Shown here in pieces: positions 1-6,464 of a DNA stretch of 15,161 bases. The DNA is from a bacterium (GTDB lineage: Bacteria > Cyanobacteriota > Vampirovibrionia > Gastranaerophilales > Gastranaerophilaceae), in the NCBI GenBank assembly GCA_017541565.1, contig JAFXYU010000121.1:1-15161 (forward strand), written 5' to 3'. The translations under genes were made by a program, and so were the position numbers. Position 1 is the first letter of the stretch. Each line of letters begins with the position of its first letter. The notes under the pieces were generated by a model. It was given only the letters and a program-made list of their open reading frames with translations. It ran no database searches and was not told where the DNA came from.

Positions 1-539
1 GGATCACAATAGAAAAATGCATCTTCAAAATCGTATTGTTTTATTAGAGTTTCAAAGTCACGATTTTCAATCATAACTTTATCAAGCCTCTCGTGTATTG
101 CATCAACTTTCTCTAACACATTCTTTTGAGATTTGCTTGCACCTCCGGAGGATTTTTTAACAGTTCCAAAAGAGGATCCTTTGCCACCAAAAGAACGTGT
201 TATTAAAAAATAGAACTGCACAGCCTTTTGAATATCAGTAAAGAATGTTCCGTTTAAGAATTGGAAGAACATCTCACGTGAACCAAGCAAATATTTGACC
301 TCTTCTTTAAAAGCATTCGGGTGATATTTAACTATGCGAAAAAGGTTTACAAGACGGCTATCTAAGTCGTTATAAATTTCTAAATCTGCCCATTTGTCTT
401 TGTAAAACAGAACCCAAGCACCTCCGCCAAAGGGTTCAATATATGATTTTATGTTTTCAGGAACAAGTGGTGCTATTGTTTTTCGCAGCAAGCGTTTACC
501 ACCAACCCAATTAATTAAGCATTTTTTGTCTGTAGTCAT
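1..539 (-). CDS. Dam-type (D12 class) DNA adenine-N6 methyltransferase, 3' end cut by window edge
   Basis: I translated this by hand from the ATG at 539, which follows AAGGAG at about 8 bases. It reads 179 whole codons without a stop and leaves the window. Seen: an N-terminal WVGGKRLL segment (residues 11-18), the AdoMet-binding motif PFGGGAWVLF (36-45), YNDLDSRLVNLF (56-67) and, at the very edge, FYCD plus a partial Pro codon, just where the catalytic DPPY motif of this family lies. Known: D12-class enzymes methylate adenine N6, often in GATC. Inferred: a phage orphan methyltransferase that protects DNA from host restriction. It lies 24 bases after the MuF gene with its own ribosome binding site, probably as the last visible gene of the leftward operon. 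The target sequence cannot be read from this fragment. No restriction partner is visible. Confidence 0.9.
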   Translation of the reverse strand, partial: MTTDKKCLINWVGGKRLLRKTIAPLVPENIKSYIEPFGGGAWVLFYKDKWADLEIYNDLDSRLVNLFRIVKYHPNAFKEEVKYLLGSREMFFQFLNGTFFTDIQKAVQFYFLITRSFGGKGSSFGTVKKSSGGASKSQKNVLEKVDAIHERLDKVMIENRDFETLIKQYDFEDAFFYCD

Positions 540-563
540 ATTTAAAGCTCCTTTAAAAAGTAA

Positions 564-1322
564 TTAATCATCATTTAATCCGCTTGCAGGGTTGTAGCTC
601 CAACCGACATCCGGAGCAATTTTTTTGCCTGTTAGGGGATCAGTATAAACAGTAACCGGCTTGTATTCGCCTGATTTTTTTGAAACTAGTCGCATCTCTT
701 CAGATAAATGTCCGTCTGAATCATAAACAGGAAGTTTTTTCTTTTTTAATTTGTATTCTGAAAGTGCATTAACTCTGCACCGGCAGTTCCAACCATTCGG
801 TGGGTAAAAACTCTTCCAAAAGGGATCGTCATATCTGTAAACCAATCCGTTAAGCATTGCGTGTTCAGGTCTTGTTGACGAATCCATAACTGCGACATAT
901 TCCCAATATGGTCGATTATCAACATTGTCCATTTGAGTTGCATACCTTCCGGTCATATATGAAGTTTGCATATTAACTCTGTAAATAGTTTTAAGCCGAT
1001 ACATTGAACCAAGCTGAACTTTTTCGGCATTTCCTTTACTGTCGACTATAATCTGTTCTCCCCACCAACCACGTTTTTGGAGAGTCGGTTTTAATTCTTT
1101 TGAAAAATCTTTGAAAGTTTTACCCTCTTGAAGTGCTTTATCTAAAGCCTCTCGGATGTCATTCAGGATTTTTTCTTGTACGACTTTTGCAACAGTAAAA
1201 GTCTTTTTATGTGCATCTTGCCATATTTCATACCAGTCCCAAGTCAGCTTGTTGTTTTTCTTGGTAAAGTATTTAATTGCAAGTGCCGGAGATAATTTAA
1301 AAAGTGTCTTAAGTTGCACCAT
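564..1322 (-). CDS. Mu gpF-like minor head / head morphogenesis protein (MuF, SPP1 gp7 family), 252 aa
   Basis: The C-terminal half carries the family signature: YRVNMQTSYMTGRY (residues 114-127), DSSTRPEHA (147-155) and PPNGWNCRCR (174-183), with the paired Cys of NCRC. Known: MuF proteins are minor capsid components that act with the portal in head assembly or DNA delivery, and in Mu the gene lies directly after the portal gene. I chose the ATG at 1322 because GGAGG (1329-1333 on the complement) sits 6 bases upstream. An in-frame upstream ATG at 1364 would add 14 residues, but lies deeper inside the methyltransferase gene without a good ribosome binding site. The first 14 bases overlap the end of the Dcm-type gene, which here separates MuF from the portal. 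The C-terminus is Lys-rich followed by a short acidic tail (LNDD). Confidence 0.93.
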   Translation of the reverse strand: MVQLKTLFKLSPALAIKYFTKKNNKLTWDWYEIWQDAHKKTFTVAKVVQEKILNDIREALDKALQEGKTFKDFSKELKPTLQKRGWWGEQIIVDSKGNAEKVQLGSMYRLKTIYRVNMQTSYMTGRYATQMDNVDNRPYWEYVAVMDSSTRPEHAMLNGLVYRYDDPFWKSFYPPNGWNCRCRVNALSEYKLKKKKLPVYDSDGHLSEEMRLVSKKSGEYKPVTVYTDPLTGKKIAPDVGWSYNPASGLNDD

Positions 1323-2460
1323 AAACGACCTCCGCAAGTTTACGTGCAACAGCTTCAATGACATTTACTGTAACAGCGTTACCTGCCATTTTGTATAAAT
1401 GTCCATCTGCCAAACCAAGTTCTCTTCCTAATAAATACATATCATCAGGAAATCCCTGAAGCCTTAAACATTCTAACGGGGTTAATCTTCTTATTCGGCA
1501 ATTATCAATAGTTCCCATATGACAATTTGTATCAAGTGTTTGAGAACAACCTTTACCAACACGCCCACGTCTAGTCTTTGACCTAGGATATGCAAGATTT
1601 ATTCCATCTCCGGGAACAGCTTCGTCATATCCTTTTTTAGTTCCGTTTCTTACTTGATAGACTTGTTTATCAATAAAGGCGCAATGGTTTCCATGGCTTG
1701 CAGTTATACAAGGGCTTATTCCGTCAGTTGTATAAATTCTGCTGCCTTGAGGATTACCGGTTGTTTCAGGAATTTGTTTTAATAACGGCTGACGGCATAA
1801 ATCCGTTTGTGTTCTTATTGTTCCAACAGTATTTCGTTCTTCTTCAACCCATTTTTTTTTGCTGTTTTTCCAATAGATTACGCATTCCTTTTCACTCTTG
1901 CCAATATTTTTTGCATTTGTTCCGGAGATAGGAAATATTTTTCCGGTACATTCTTTTCCATAACAGCCAACAATGTACACTCGTTCTCTGTTTTGAGGTA
2001 CTCCGAAGAACTTAGAATTAAGTAGCTGCCATTGAGTTTGATACCCAAGGTCGGAGAGAATTTTAAGTATTGTTTGGAAAGTCCTTCCTCCGTCGTGATT
2101 AAGTAAGCCTTTAACGTTTTCGAGAATAAAATATTTGGGTTTTTTGTCTCGCAAAATCCGTGCGACTTCAAAAAACATTGTGCCTCTTGTGTCTTCAAAT
2201 CCTCGTCTTTTTCCTGCAATGCTAAAAGATTGACAAGGAAATCCGCCACAAAAGATATCGAAGTCGGGGAGTTCTGATGTGTTGATTGTTGTGATGTCAT
2301 TGAAAAAATGCTCCTTTTCAGTATTAAAATAGTTTCTGTACAATTTGTTCGCATATTCATCATTGTCACAATACCCTACACATTCAAAACCGGCACGTTC
2401 AAGTCCGATTCTGAAACCACCTATTCCGGAGAAGAAGTCCATAAAAGTTAGTTTATTCAT
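1309..2460 (-). CDS. DNA cytosine-5 methyltransferase (Dcm/HhaI-like), complete, 383 aa
   Basis: All the main C5-methyltransferase motifs are in order: motif I DFFSGIGGF (residues 8-16, AdoMet binding), motif IV GGFPCQSFS (72-80, catalytic Cys76), motif VI ENVKGL (114-119), motif VIII QNRERVYIVG (156-165), motif IX RRLTPLECLRLQGFP (324-338) and motif X AGNAVTVNVI (359-368). The target-recognition region would lie between motifs VIII and IX, about residues 170-320, and its specificity cannot be read by eye. The enzyme transfers a methyl group from AdoMet to cytosine C5. Length and motifs are intact, so it is probably active. The ATG overlaps the portal stop by 8 bases, with AAGGAG 11 bases upstream, and its end overlaps MuF by 14 bases. 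It is fully integrated in the head operon. No cognate endonuclease is in view; an orphan phage enzyme is the simplest reading. Confidence 0.96.
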   Translation of the reverse strand: MNKLTFMDFFSGIGGFRIGLERAGFECVGYCDNDEYANKLYRNYFNTEKEHFFNDITTINTSELPDFDIFCGGFPCQSFSIAGKRRGFEDTRGTMFFEVARILRDKKPKYFILENVKGLLNHDGGRTFQTILKILSDLGYQTQWQLLNSKFFGVPQNRERVYIVGCYGKECTGKIFPISGTNAKNIGKSEKECVIYWKNSKKKWVEEERNTVGTIRTQTDLCRQPLLKQIPETTGNPQGSRIYTTDGISPCITASHGNHCAFIDKQVYQVRNGTKKGYDEAVPGDGINLAYPRSKTRRGRVGKGCSQTLDTNCHMGTIDNCRIRRLTPLECLRLQGFPDDMYLLGRELGLADGHLYKMAGNAVTVNVIEAVARKLAEVVYGAT

Positions 2461-3886
2461 CTAAACCATCACTCCTTCCTTGCAGTTCACTTAAGAAGAG
2501 AGCCTTTTGTAAACATTGTTCAAACTTCTTGCTTTTTAAGTTCTTATCTGTTAGCAATTCATAAGCCTCGTCAAAGGTTTCGCAGTTCTCTAATAAACTT
2601 ATTAGCGGGGATAACATCTTGTGTGCCTGATTTGTTAATTCGTTTTCTGCTAGGAATTTGAATAAATCCTCAAGCTGTTCCTGACCGAGAGGTGCAGTTT
2701 CTTCTTGTTCTTTAAATTGACTAAATTGTGGATTTTGAGTCGGAATAATATCTTCCCTGATATCGAAATCTTCTTCCTCCAAGCCATAAGCCTTAATGAA
2801 ATACTCTTTAGTGAATTTAACACCTGATTCAGACAGGATTTTATCTCTCTGTGCTAGTGTTAAATCAACATCTTCAGGCTCATATAATTCAAATTTTGGG
2901 ACTTCCGTATTTGAAAAATTAACTTCATAAATCCATTGAATCAGCTGATTTATAGTCTTTTCAACAAGTTTTTTATCGGCATCAATGATGTCCTGACGAA
3001 CAGCCATGTGTGTATTGGCTGCGGCATAGCTTCCTGTTGTACCTATTTCAGTAGTTAAAGTCTGACCGAGAATAGCCTTTGAAATCTCGGAATTCATCTT
3101 ATCTATTAACTTTTCAAATACTTCAGCTGAAGAAGATTTATTTGCCTCTTGAATTTCAACAGATGAGTCATCAGGAATAACGGCAATTGCATCTTGTATC
3201 ATATCTTCTAATAAATCAGCAAGATTATCTGTCTCTTCTTTAGTTGCACCTCGTGGATGTTTGCCGATAAGGTGTGGGATTCCATATTTTTCAGTAAATA
3301 TTACCCAAAACTTTAAACCACCTTTTTTAAATGTAACAGACCAAAAGACACGAGAAAGGACTCTTTCGCCATAAGGATTATCGTAGCTTGGGTTATTTTG
3401 AGGGCATAGGAACTTCTTTGGCGGGAGTTCTTCTCCCCAATAATGCTCTTTTGTTCTGAATTTAAGTTGATTTTCCTCGTCAAAACAGAACCATTCCGGA
3501 GGTTTTGCTTTTAATTCTGCCGGTAAAACATAATTGCCGACTTTCTTCCAAATAATCTCTATTGGCTGAAAACCGAATAGTGTTGCATCAAGTATGTCAT
3601 TTATAAGTTTATGAATGTCGAGTTTTTTGAGTAAATCCTCAATTAATTCGGCATCTTTTGTTTTATCCAAACCTCTGTTTATATCCCATTCAAGAGATAA
3701 AACACCAGCTTTCCTTGATTGAATACAAGCAAAAACGTGAGGATCACAAAATAACTCTCTGTATATTCTGATATCTTTACCCTGTTTCTTTAAAACGATA
3801 TCAGGATCGGGTAAATATGAACCTAGGGTGTAAAAATTTATACTTCTTTTTCGAGTTGCAATTTCATCTGATAATTTTTTAACCAT
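2453..3886 (-). CDS. Portal protein, Mu gp29-like (DUF935), 477 aa
   Basis: Recognised from the general DUF935 pattern: an N-terminal DPHVFACIQSRKAGVLSLEW segment (residues 48-67), ATLFGFQPIEIIW (about 102-114), PPEWFCFD, the EKYGIPHLIGKHPRGATKEE block, and AILGQTLTTEIGTTGSYAA followed by a DADKKLVEKTINQLI helix. Known: the portal dodecamer occupies one capsid vertex, nucleates the head, and is the docking site for terminase during packaging. The length matches Mu-type portals (about 450-520 residues). The acidic C-terminal tail after residue 390 is less conserved. The ribosome binding site is weak (GAGAAAATT before the ATG), unlike its neighbours, and the gene follows the only real gap (115 bases) in the leftward operon, which suggests its translation is less coupled to the terminase gene. 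Confidence 0.93.
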   Translation of the reverse strand: MVKKLSDEIATRKRSINFYTLGSYLPDPDIVLKKQGKDIRIYRELFCDPHVFACIQSRKAGVLSLEWDINRGLDKTKDAELIEDLLKKLDIHKLINDILDATLFGFQPIEIIWKKVGNYVLPAELKAKPPEWFCFDEENQLKFRTKEHYWGEELPPKKFLCPQNNPSYDNPYGERVLSRVFWSVTFKKGGLKFWVIFTEKYGIPHLIGKHPRGATKEETDNLADLLEDMIQDAIAVIPDDSSVEIQEANKSSSAEVFEKLIDKMNSEISKAILGQTLTTEIGTTGSYAAANTHMAVRQDIIDADKKLVEKTINQLIQWIYEVNFSNTEVPKFELYEPEDVDLTLAQRDKILSESGVKFTKEYFIKAYGLEEEDFDIREDIIPTQNPQFSQFKEQEETAPLGQEQLEDLFKFLAENELTNQAHKMLSPLISLLENCETFDEAYELLTDKNLKSKKFEQCLQKALFLSELQGRSDGLDE

Positions 3887-3924
3887 AATTTTCTCTTTTT
3901 CATTTAATTATTTTTCTTCACGAG

Positions 3925-3939
3925 AGCCTTTTAACGGCT
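3925..3939. repeat. Small inverted repeat (AGCC/GGCT) with a T-rich right flank, between terminase and portal genes
   Basis: AGCC at 3925-3928 pairs with GGCT at 3936-3939 around a 7-base loop, and is followed on the plus strand by TTTTAATTTTAATTTTT. Read on the plus strand it looks like a weak intrinsic terminator facing into the leftward operon, where no rightward gene ends. It may instead be a processing hairpin in the leftward mRNA. The stem is only 4 bp, so this is a tentative call. Confidence 0.25.
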
Positions 3940-3979
3940 TTTAATTTTAATTTTTAGGGGTTGTTTCGATAACTTATAG

Positions 3980-3996
3980 CCAAATTTTTAATTTGG
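3980..3996. repeat. Perfect 6-bp inverted repeat just after the large-terminase stop codon
   Basis: CCAAAT (3980-3985) and ATTTGG (3991-3996) flank a 5-base loop, TTTTA on the plus strand. It begins 5 bases beyond the terminase stop codon (4002-4004) in the direction of leftward transcription. It lacks a following T run on the minus strand, so mRNA stabilisation or partial termination is a guess. Confidence 0.3.
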
Positions 3997-4001
3997 ACAT
4001 T

Positions 4002-5339
4002 TTAGAAGCCTCCTACAAGTTTTAATGTTTCCATTTTTTGTCGGGTAGAAATATGAATCTCTCCCGAACCATTTCCGGCAGCATATAAAGCAAGTGCTAA
4101 TGCCCAAAATCTGTCTGCGTGTCCGTTGTCTGAATGTTCAGCATCAAAGCGGATATTGTTTGCAGTTGTTGTAATTCTCCTGACCGAGTGTAAATCTTCT
4201 CGGATTTCGTGCTTTTTCGGAATAAAAACTGTTCTGTCTTCAAAGTGGGTTCTTAATCCATAAGCCAATTCCTCTTTGATTTTGTTAGTAAACATAATTG
4301 GCTCAACACGATATTTACCGAATTTAATCTGTGCATTTTCAGATAATTGCATTCCGATTCCGGTAGAATCAGGACAACATCTGCGGAATCTTTTATTAGA
4401 CAAAACTCCGGAGAGTATTTCTTCCTGTTTATGAAATGGCATCTTGTTTAGTTCAATAACACTTCGGGTATAAAGTATATTTTCAATTTTTTCTAACACC
4501 CAAATTACTGTTAAATCTTTTCTTCTTCCAATATCCACACCAACATATAAATCATTTGAAACTTCAGATAATGAACGAAGAATATCATCTAATTCGCAGG
4601 TGGAAATTAAATCATAAGGTAAAAATGCAGTTGCTTCGTCTATGGCTACACAACAATATTCTTGTTGCCAAGTGTACTCATCAAAACAGTTCTGCTCTTC
4701 ATTATCCATCCAAGCTTGCTGCTCTTCTTTTGTTGTTTCTCTATGATAAATTCTATCAACAAGACCTTCAGCCACAGCAAGCTGAATCGGAGTTTTATGG
4801 TGACTCCATTTCAGCTTACCTTTTGTGACTTGGTCGATAAATCTGTAATATAAACAATTTTGTCCGTTGTGAGTTGATAAAATCCTTAAAGGATAACCCC
4901 AAGTAATACATGGGCGAGCTGCTTTCCAAAGTTCCTCCGGATTATTGTGAAAAGCAAATTCATCCAAAACAACTTTCCCACCTTTTGAACGGAATCCCTT
5001 TGGATTTGATGATAGTGCGTGGATGCGTGTGCCGTTTGAAAACTGAATAACATAGGCTTTTATGTCTTTATCGTTATCAATAATCATTTCGCCAATTCGT
5101 TTTGCAGATGCGTGGAATATTTTTACCCACATCTCACAATAATCTATATATTCTCTAGCAGCAGATTCATCTGCTGATGAAAACCAAACGGCAGGGACTT
5201 GTCTGTTTACACAATCCCTGACATCTTCGTAGCTTTGAACGTAAGTCGCACCGATACGTCTCGACTTTTCCCAAATTTTTATTTTTGACTTATCATCAAG
5301 CCATCGTTGTTGGTAGGGTAAAAAGTAACTATTCTTCAC
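4002..5339 (-). CDS. terL: Terminase large subunit, Mu gp28-like, 445 aa
   Basis: The packaging motor ATPase and headful nuclease. N-terminal ATPase: a non-canonical Walker A, KSRRIGAT (residues 25-32), like that of the Mu-type family; Walker B VVLDEF (123-128, Asp126-Glu127); and a coupling motif RILSTHNG (152-159). C-terminal RNase H-like nuclease: VGVDIGRRKD (267-275) with Asp269, PDSTGIG (323-329) with Asp324, and HADRFWALALAL (407-418) with Asp409. All three acidic residues are present, so both activities should be intact. The ATG at 5339 overlaps the previous gene by 11 bases. Position between the small HTH protein and the portal matches Mu order gp27-gp28-gp29. Confidence 0.95.
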   Translation of the reverse strand: MKNSYFLPYQQRWLDDKSKIKIWEKSRRIGATYVQSYEDVRDCVNRQVPAVWFSSADESAAREYIDYCEMWVKIFHASAKRIGEMIIDNDKDIKAYVIQFSNGTRIHALSSNPKGFRSKGGKVVLDEFAFHNNPEELWKAARPCITWGYPLRILSTHNGQNCLYYRFIDQVTKGKLKWSHHKTPIQLAVAEGLVDRIYHRETTKEEQQAWMDNEEQNCFDEYTWQQEYCCVAIDEATAFLPYDLISTCELDDILRSLSEVSNDLYVGVDIGRRKDLTVIWVLEKIENILYTRSVIELNKMPFHKQEEILSGVLSNKRFRRCCPDSTGIGMQLSENAQIKFGKYRVEPIMFTNKIKEELAYGLRTHFEDRTVFIPKKHEIREDLHSVRRITTTANNIRFDAEHSDNGHADRFWALALALYAAGNGSGEIHISTRQKMETLKLVGGF

Positions 5340-5754
5340 TTGGTTTCATACCTAATATTTCAGTTTCAATCAATTTAACAAAGTCCGGTGTAATTCCTTG
5401 ATGTTCTTGTTTATCAGGTTTGTTTCCTATTTCGTCTTCATATTCTTTGATTTTGTTTATCATTGGAAGCAAACGGGTAAATGCAAACATTCTTCCGGGA
5501 TCAACTTTCTCTTTATTTTCAATGTCATATTCAATAGACACCATCAATTTACGAGCAAAGTTATAAAGTTCTTCGTGAAACATTGATTTAGTATTTACAT
5601 ATTGTTCTTTTCGTAAATCCCATTTATGTTCATTTTTCCACCGGCGGATAGTTCGTTCATTCACACCGATTTTACTCGCAACCTCTTCTAATGTAAGTTG
5701 GTCAACGACATATAATCTCTCTGCGTTTGAAATTAATATCTCACGCTTAGTCAA
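5329..5754 (-). CDS. Small terminase-like HTH protein, Mu gp27-like (DUF1804 type), 141 aa, TTG start
   Basis: A helix-turn-helix lies near the N-terminus: LTLEEVASKIGVNERTIRRW at residues 20-39, followed by KNEHKWDLRK. The rest is helical and charged. In Mu-type phages a protein of this size and layout directly precedes the large terminase and is taken as the small, DNA-recognising subunit. I moved the start to the TTG at 5754 because GGAGG (5761-5765 on the complement) lies 6 bases upstream; the longest open frame begins 33 codons earlier at 5853, deep inside the previous gene, and its extra residues look like out-of-frame translation. It overlaps the previous gene by 8 bases and terminase by 11. 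The family name is from memory of the pattern; the HTH itself is clear. Confidence 0.8.
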   Translation of the reverse strand: MTKREILISNAERLYVVDQLTLEEVASKIGVNERTIRRWKNEHKWDLRKEQYVNTKSMFHEELYNFARKLMVSIEYDIENKEKVDPGRMFAFTRLLPMINKIKEYEDEIGNKPDKQEHQGITPDFVKLIETEILGMKPSEE

Positions 5755-5992
5755 AATATTCCTCCAACTTCTGAATTTTAGTATTAAGGGTTTGCATTTC
5801 GGAGAACACATCTTGAAGTCGATTGAAAGCTGTGGCAGCTTTTTCGACTTCAAGTTTTAAGGTATTCTCCTCAAAGGGGTTTAACAATGAACGAATAAGA
5901 ATAATTAATCCTGCTGCCTCCGTATCAAGATGTTTAAAGGTAGATTTTGCTTCGGCTAACTGTCCTTTTAATTGGATTCTTTCAATATTCAT
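5747..5992 (-). CDS. Mu gp26-like small helical protein of unknown role, 81 aa
   Basis: From the ATG at 5992 the protein begins MNIERIQLKGQLAEAK and is almost wholly helical and charged, with LDTEAAGLIILIRSLLNPF (residues 23-41) as its distinctive segment and a C-terminal coiled coil (about 56-79). I recognise this pattern from small conserved proteins found just upstream of the small terminase gene in Mu-like prophages; no function is known to me. The start shares its A with the preceding stop (TAATG), and GGGAG lies 11 bases upstream. A longer frame from 6028 would add 12 residues but overlaps the upstream gene and has no better ribosome binding site. It is in the first part of the leftward operon. 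Confidence 0.75.
   Translation of the reverse strand: MNIERIQLKGQLAEAKSTFKHLDTEAAGLIILIRSLLNPFEENTLKLEVEKAATAFNRLQDVFSEMQTLNTKIQKLEEYFD
5761..5765 (-). promoter_or_regulatory. Ribosome binding site GGAGG that sets the TTG start at 5754
   Basis: GGAGG on the minus strand, 6 bases before TTG and inside the last codons of the upstream gene. It decides the start of the small terminase-like gene against a longer reading frame. Confidence 0.75.
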
Positions 5993-6237
5993 TATGCAGA
6001 AATCTCCCTTTTTAATACGGGACACCAAACATTAGAATCAATCTTGCTTTCTATTCTTGAAAGAACAGTTGCACTATATTGATTCGTTTCAACGAGATCC
6101 TTTAATATCTCAAAATTATTAGCAATTATTTTTTCAAAGGTTTTAACCTGTGCATTGTGGTATATGTACCAAATAACAAAAATGACAGCAGGAAAACCAA
6201 TGCTCTCAAAAAGTTTTAATAATAAGGACATTTCCAT
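5992..6237 (-). CDS. Small N-terminal membrane-anchored protein, holin-like or Mu gp25-like, 81 aa
   Basis: One hydrophobic helix, about residues 8-26 (LFESIGFPAVIFVIWYIYH), is followed by a helical charged tail with a regular pattern of hydrophobic residues (KTFEKIIANNFEILKDLVE, then SRIESKIDSN). Topology resembles BhlA-type holin-like proteins and the small membrane proteins found at the start of Mu late operons. It is the first gene of the leftward operon, and is followed by TAATG coupling to the next gene. The ribosome binding site is modest (AAAGG before TATTTATATG); an in-frame ATG two codons downstream is an alternative start. A role in lysis is only a guess from topology; a host-envelope or assembly function is equally possible. 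Confidence 0.65.
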   Translation of the reverse strand: MEMSLLLKLFESIGFPAVIFVIWYIYHNAQVKTFEKIIANNFEILKDLVETNQYSATVLSRIESKIDSNVWCPVLKREISA

Positions 6238-6267
6238 ATAAATACCTTTCTTTACAGAAACAAAAAC

Positions 6268-6280
6268 AGGCTTTTCGCCT
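6268..6280. terminator. Possible bidirectional terminator/attenuator hairpin in the leftward leader
   Basis: AGGC (6268-6271) pairs with GCCT (6277-6280) around TTTTC. A-T pairs can extend the stem past one bulged base on either side, and T-rich sequence follows in both directions. It is 31 bases before the first leftward gene. The GC core is only 4 bp, so efficiency would be low. Confidence 0.3.
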
Positions 6281-6315
6281 TTTCTTTATTTCAAGATAAC
6301 TTCTCTCCTTAAAAC

Positions 6316-6330
6316 AATTCAAATTGAATT
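6316..6330. promoter_or_regulatory. Perfect 15-bp palindrome, candidate operator
   Basis: AATTCAA and TTGAATT flank a single central A. Its position in the middle of the divergent region would suit a dimeric regulator acting on both operons. No regulator is seen in the window, and AT-rich DNA yields such palindromes by chance more readily, so this remains tentative. Confidence 0.35.
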
Positions 6331-6332
6331 CG

Positions 6333-6351
6333 CAAGTGATTTTTTCACTTG
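6333..6351. repeat. Perfect 7-bp inverted repeat CAAGTGA / TCACTTG with T5 loop
   Basis: CAAGTGA (6333-6339), loop TTTTT, TCACTTG (6345-6351), then TTT. It is 2 bases after the 15-bp palindrome. It could be an operator, or a terminator that insulates the two operons; the following T run is short. Confidence 0.4.
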
Positions 6352-6386
6352 TTTCCGTCAGAGAAAAAATATCTTGCCATCGCAAT

Positions 6387-6416
6387 TTGAGAGAACTTTC
6401 AGATGGCGATTATACT
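6387..6416 (+). promoter_or_regulatory. Sigma70-like promoter for the capsid/tail operon: TTGAGA, 18 bases, TATACT
   Basis: The -35 TTGAGA (6387-6392) and -10 TATACT (6411-6416) each match the consensus at 5 of 6 positions, with an 18-base spacer. Transcription would start near 6423, about 30 bases before the GGAGAG ribosome binding site (6453-6458) of the protease gene. The repeat GCCATC / GATGGC straddles the -35 box. Judged by eye only; phage late promoters often depend on a phage activator, which cannot be excluded. Confidence 0.45.
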
Positions 6417-6464
6417 TCCAACAGAAAAAGTAAAACTATAAAAAAAGAAGATGGAGAGTTTTTA

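Larger units (their letters stand above)
6238..6464. promoter_or_regulatory. Divergent control region between the leftward packaging and rightward capsid/tail operons
   Basis: This 227-base non-coding stretch is the only place where transcription diverges. It holds a GC hairpin (6268-6280), a 15-bp palindrome (6316-6330), a 7-bp-stem hairpin (6333-6351), a spaced repeat GCCATC (6376-6381) / GATGGC (6402-6407), and a rightward sigma70-like promoter (6387-6416). I see no equally convincing leftward promoter, although the promoter's -10 region reads TATAAT on the minus strand (6414-6409). I also see no P2 Ogr-type TGT-N12-ACA site. The frame of the protease gene stays open upstream to a TTG at 6324, but has no ribosome binding site there. 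Confidence 0.7.

Noticed and set aside
1323..1364. A longer N-terminus for MuF starting at 1364
   Set aside because: GGAGG sits exactly 6 bases before the ATG at 1322, and the upstream ATG has no comparable site.
1878..2369. A 163-codon minus-strand open frame overlapping the Dcm-type gene in another frame
   Set aside because: The Dcm frame contains all the catalytic motifs across this stretch, and the alternative frame shows no recognisable motif.
5755..5853. A 33-residue N-terminal extension of the small terminase-like protein
   Set aside because: It is nested in another frame of a real upstream gene, and the TTG at 5754 has a strong ribosome binding site at proper spacing.
6353..6367. 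A P2 Ogr-type activator site (TGT-N12-ACA) in the divergent region
   Set aside because: TGT at 6350-6352 is followed by AAA rather than ACA at the required distance, and no better match was seen.
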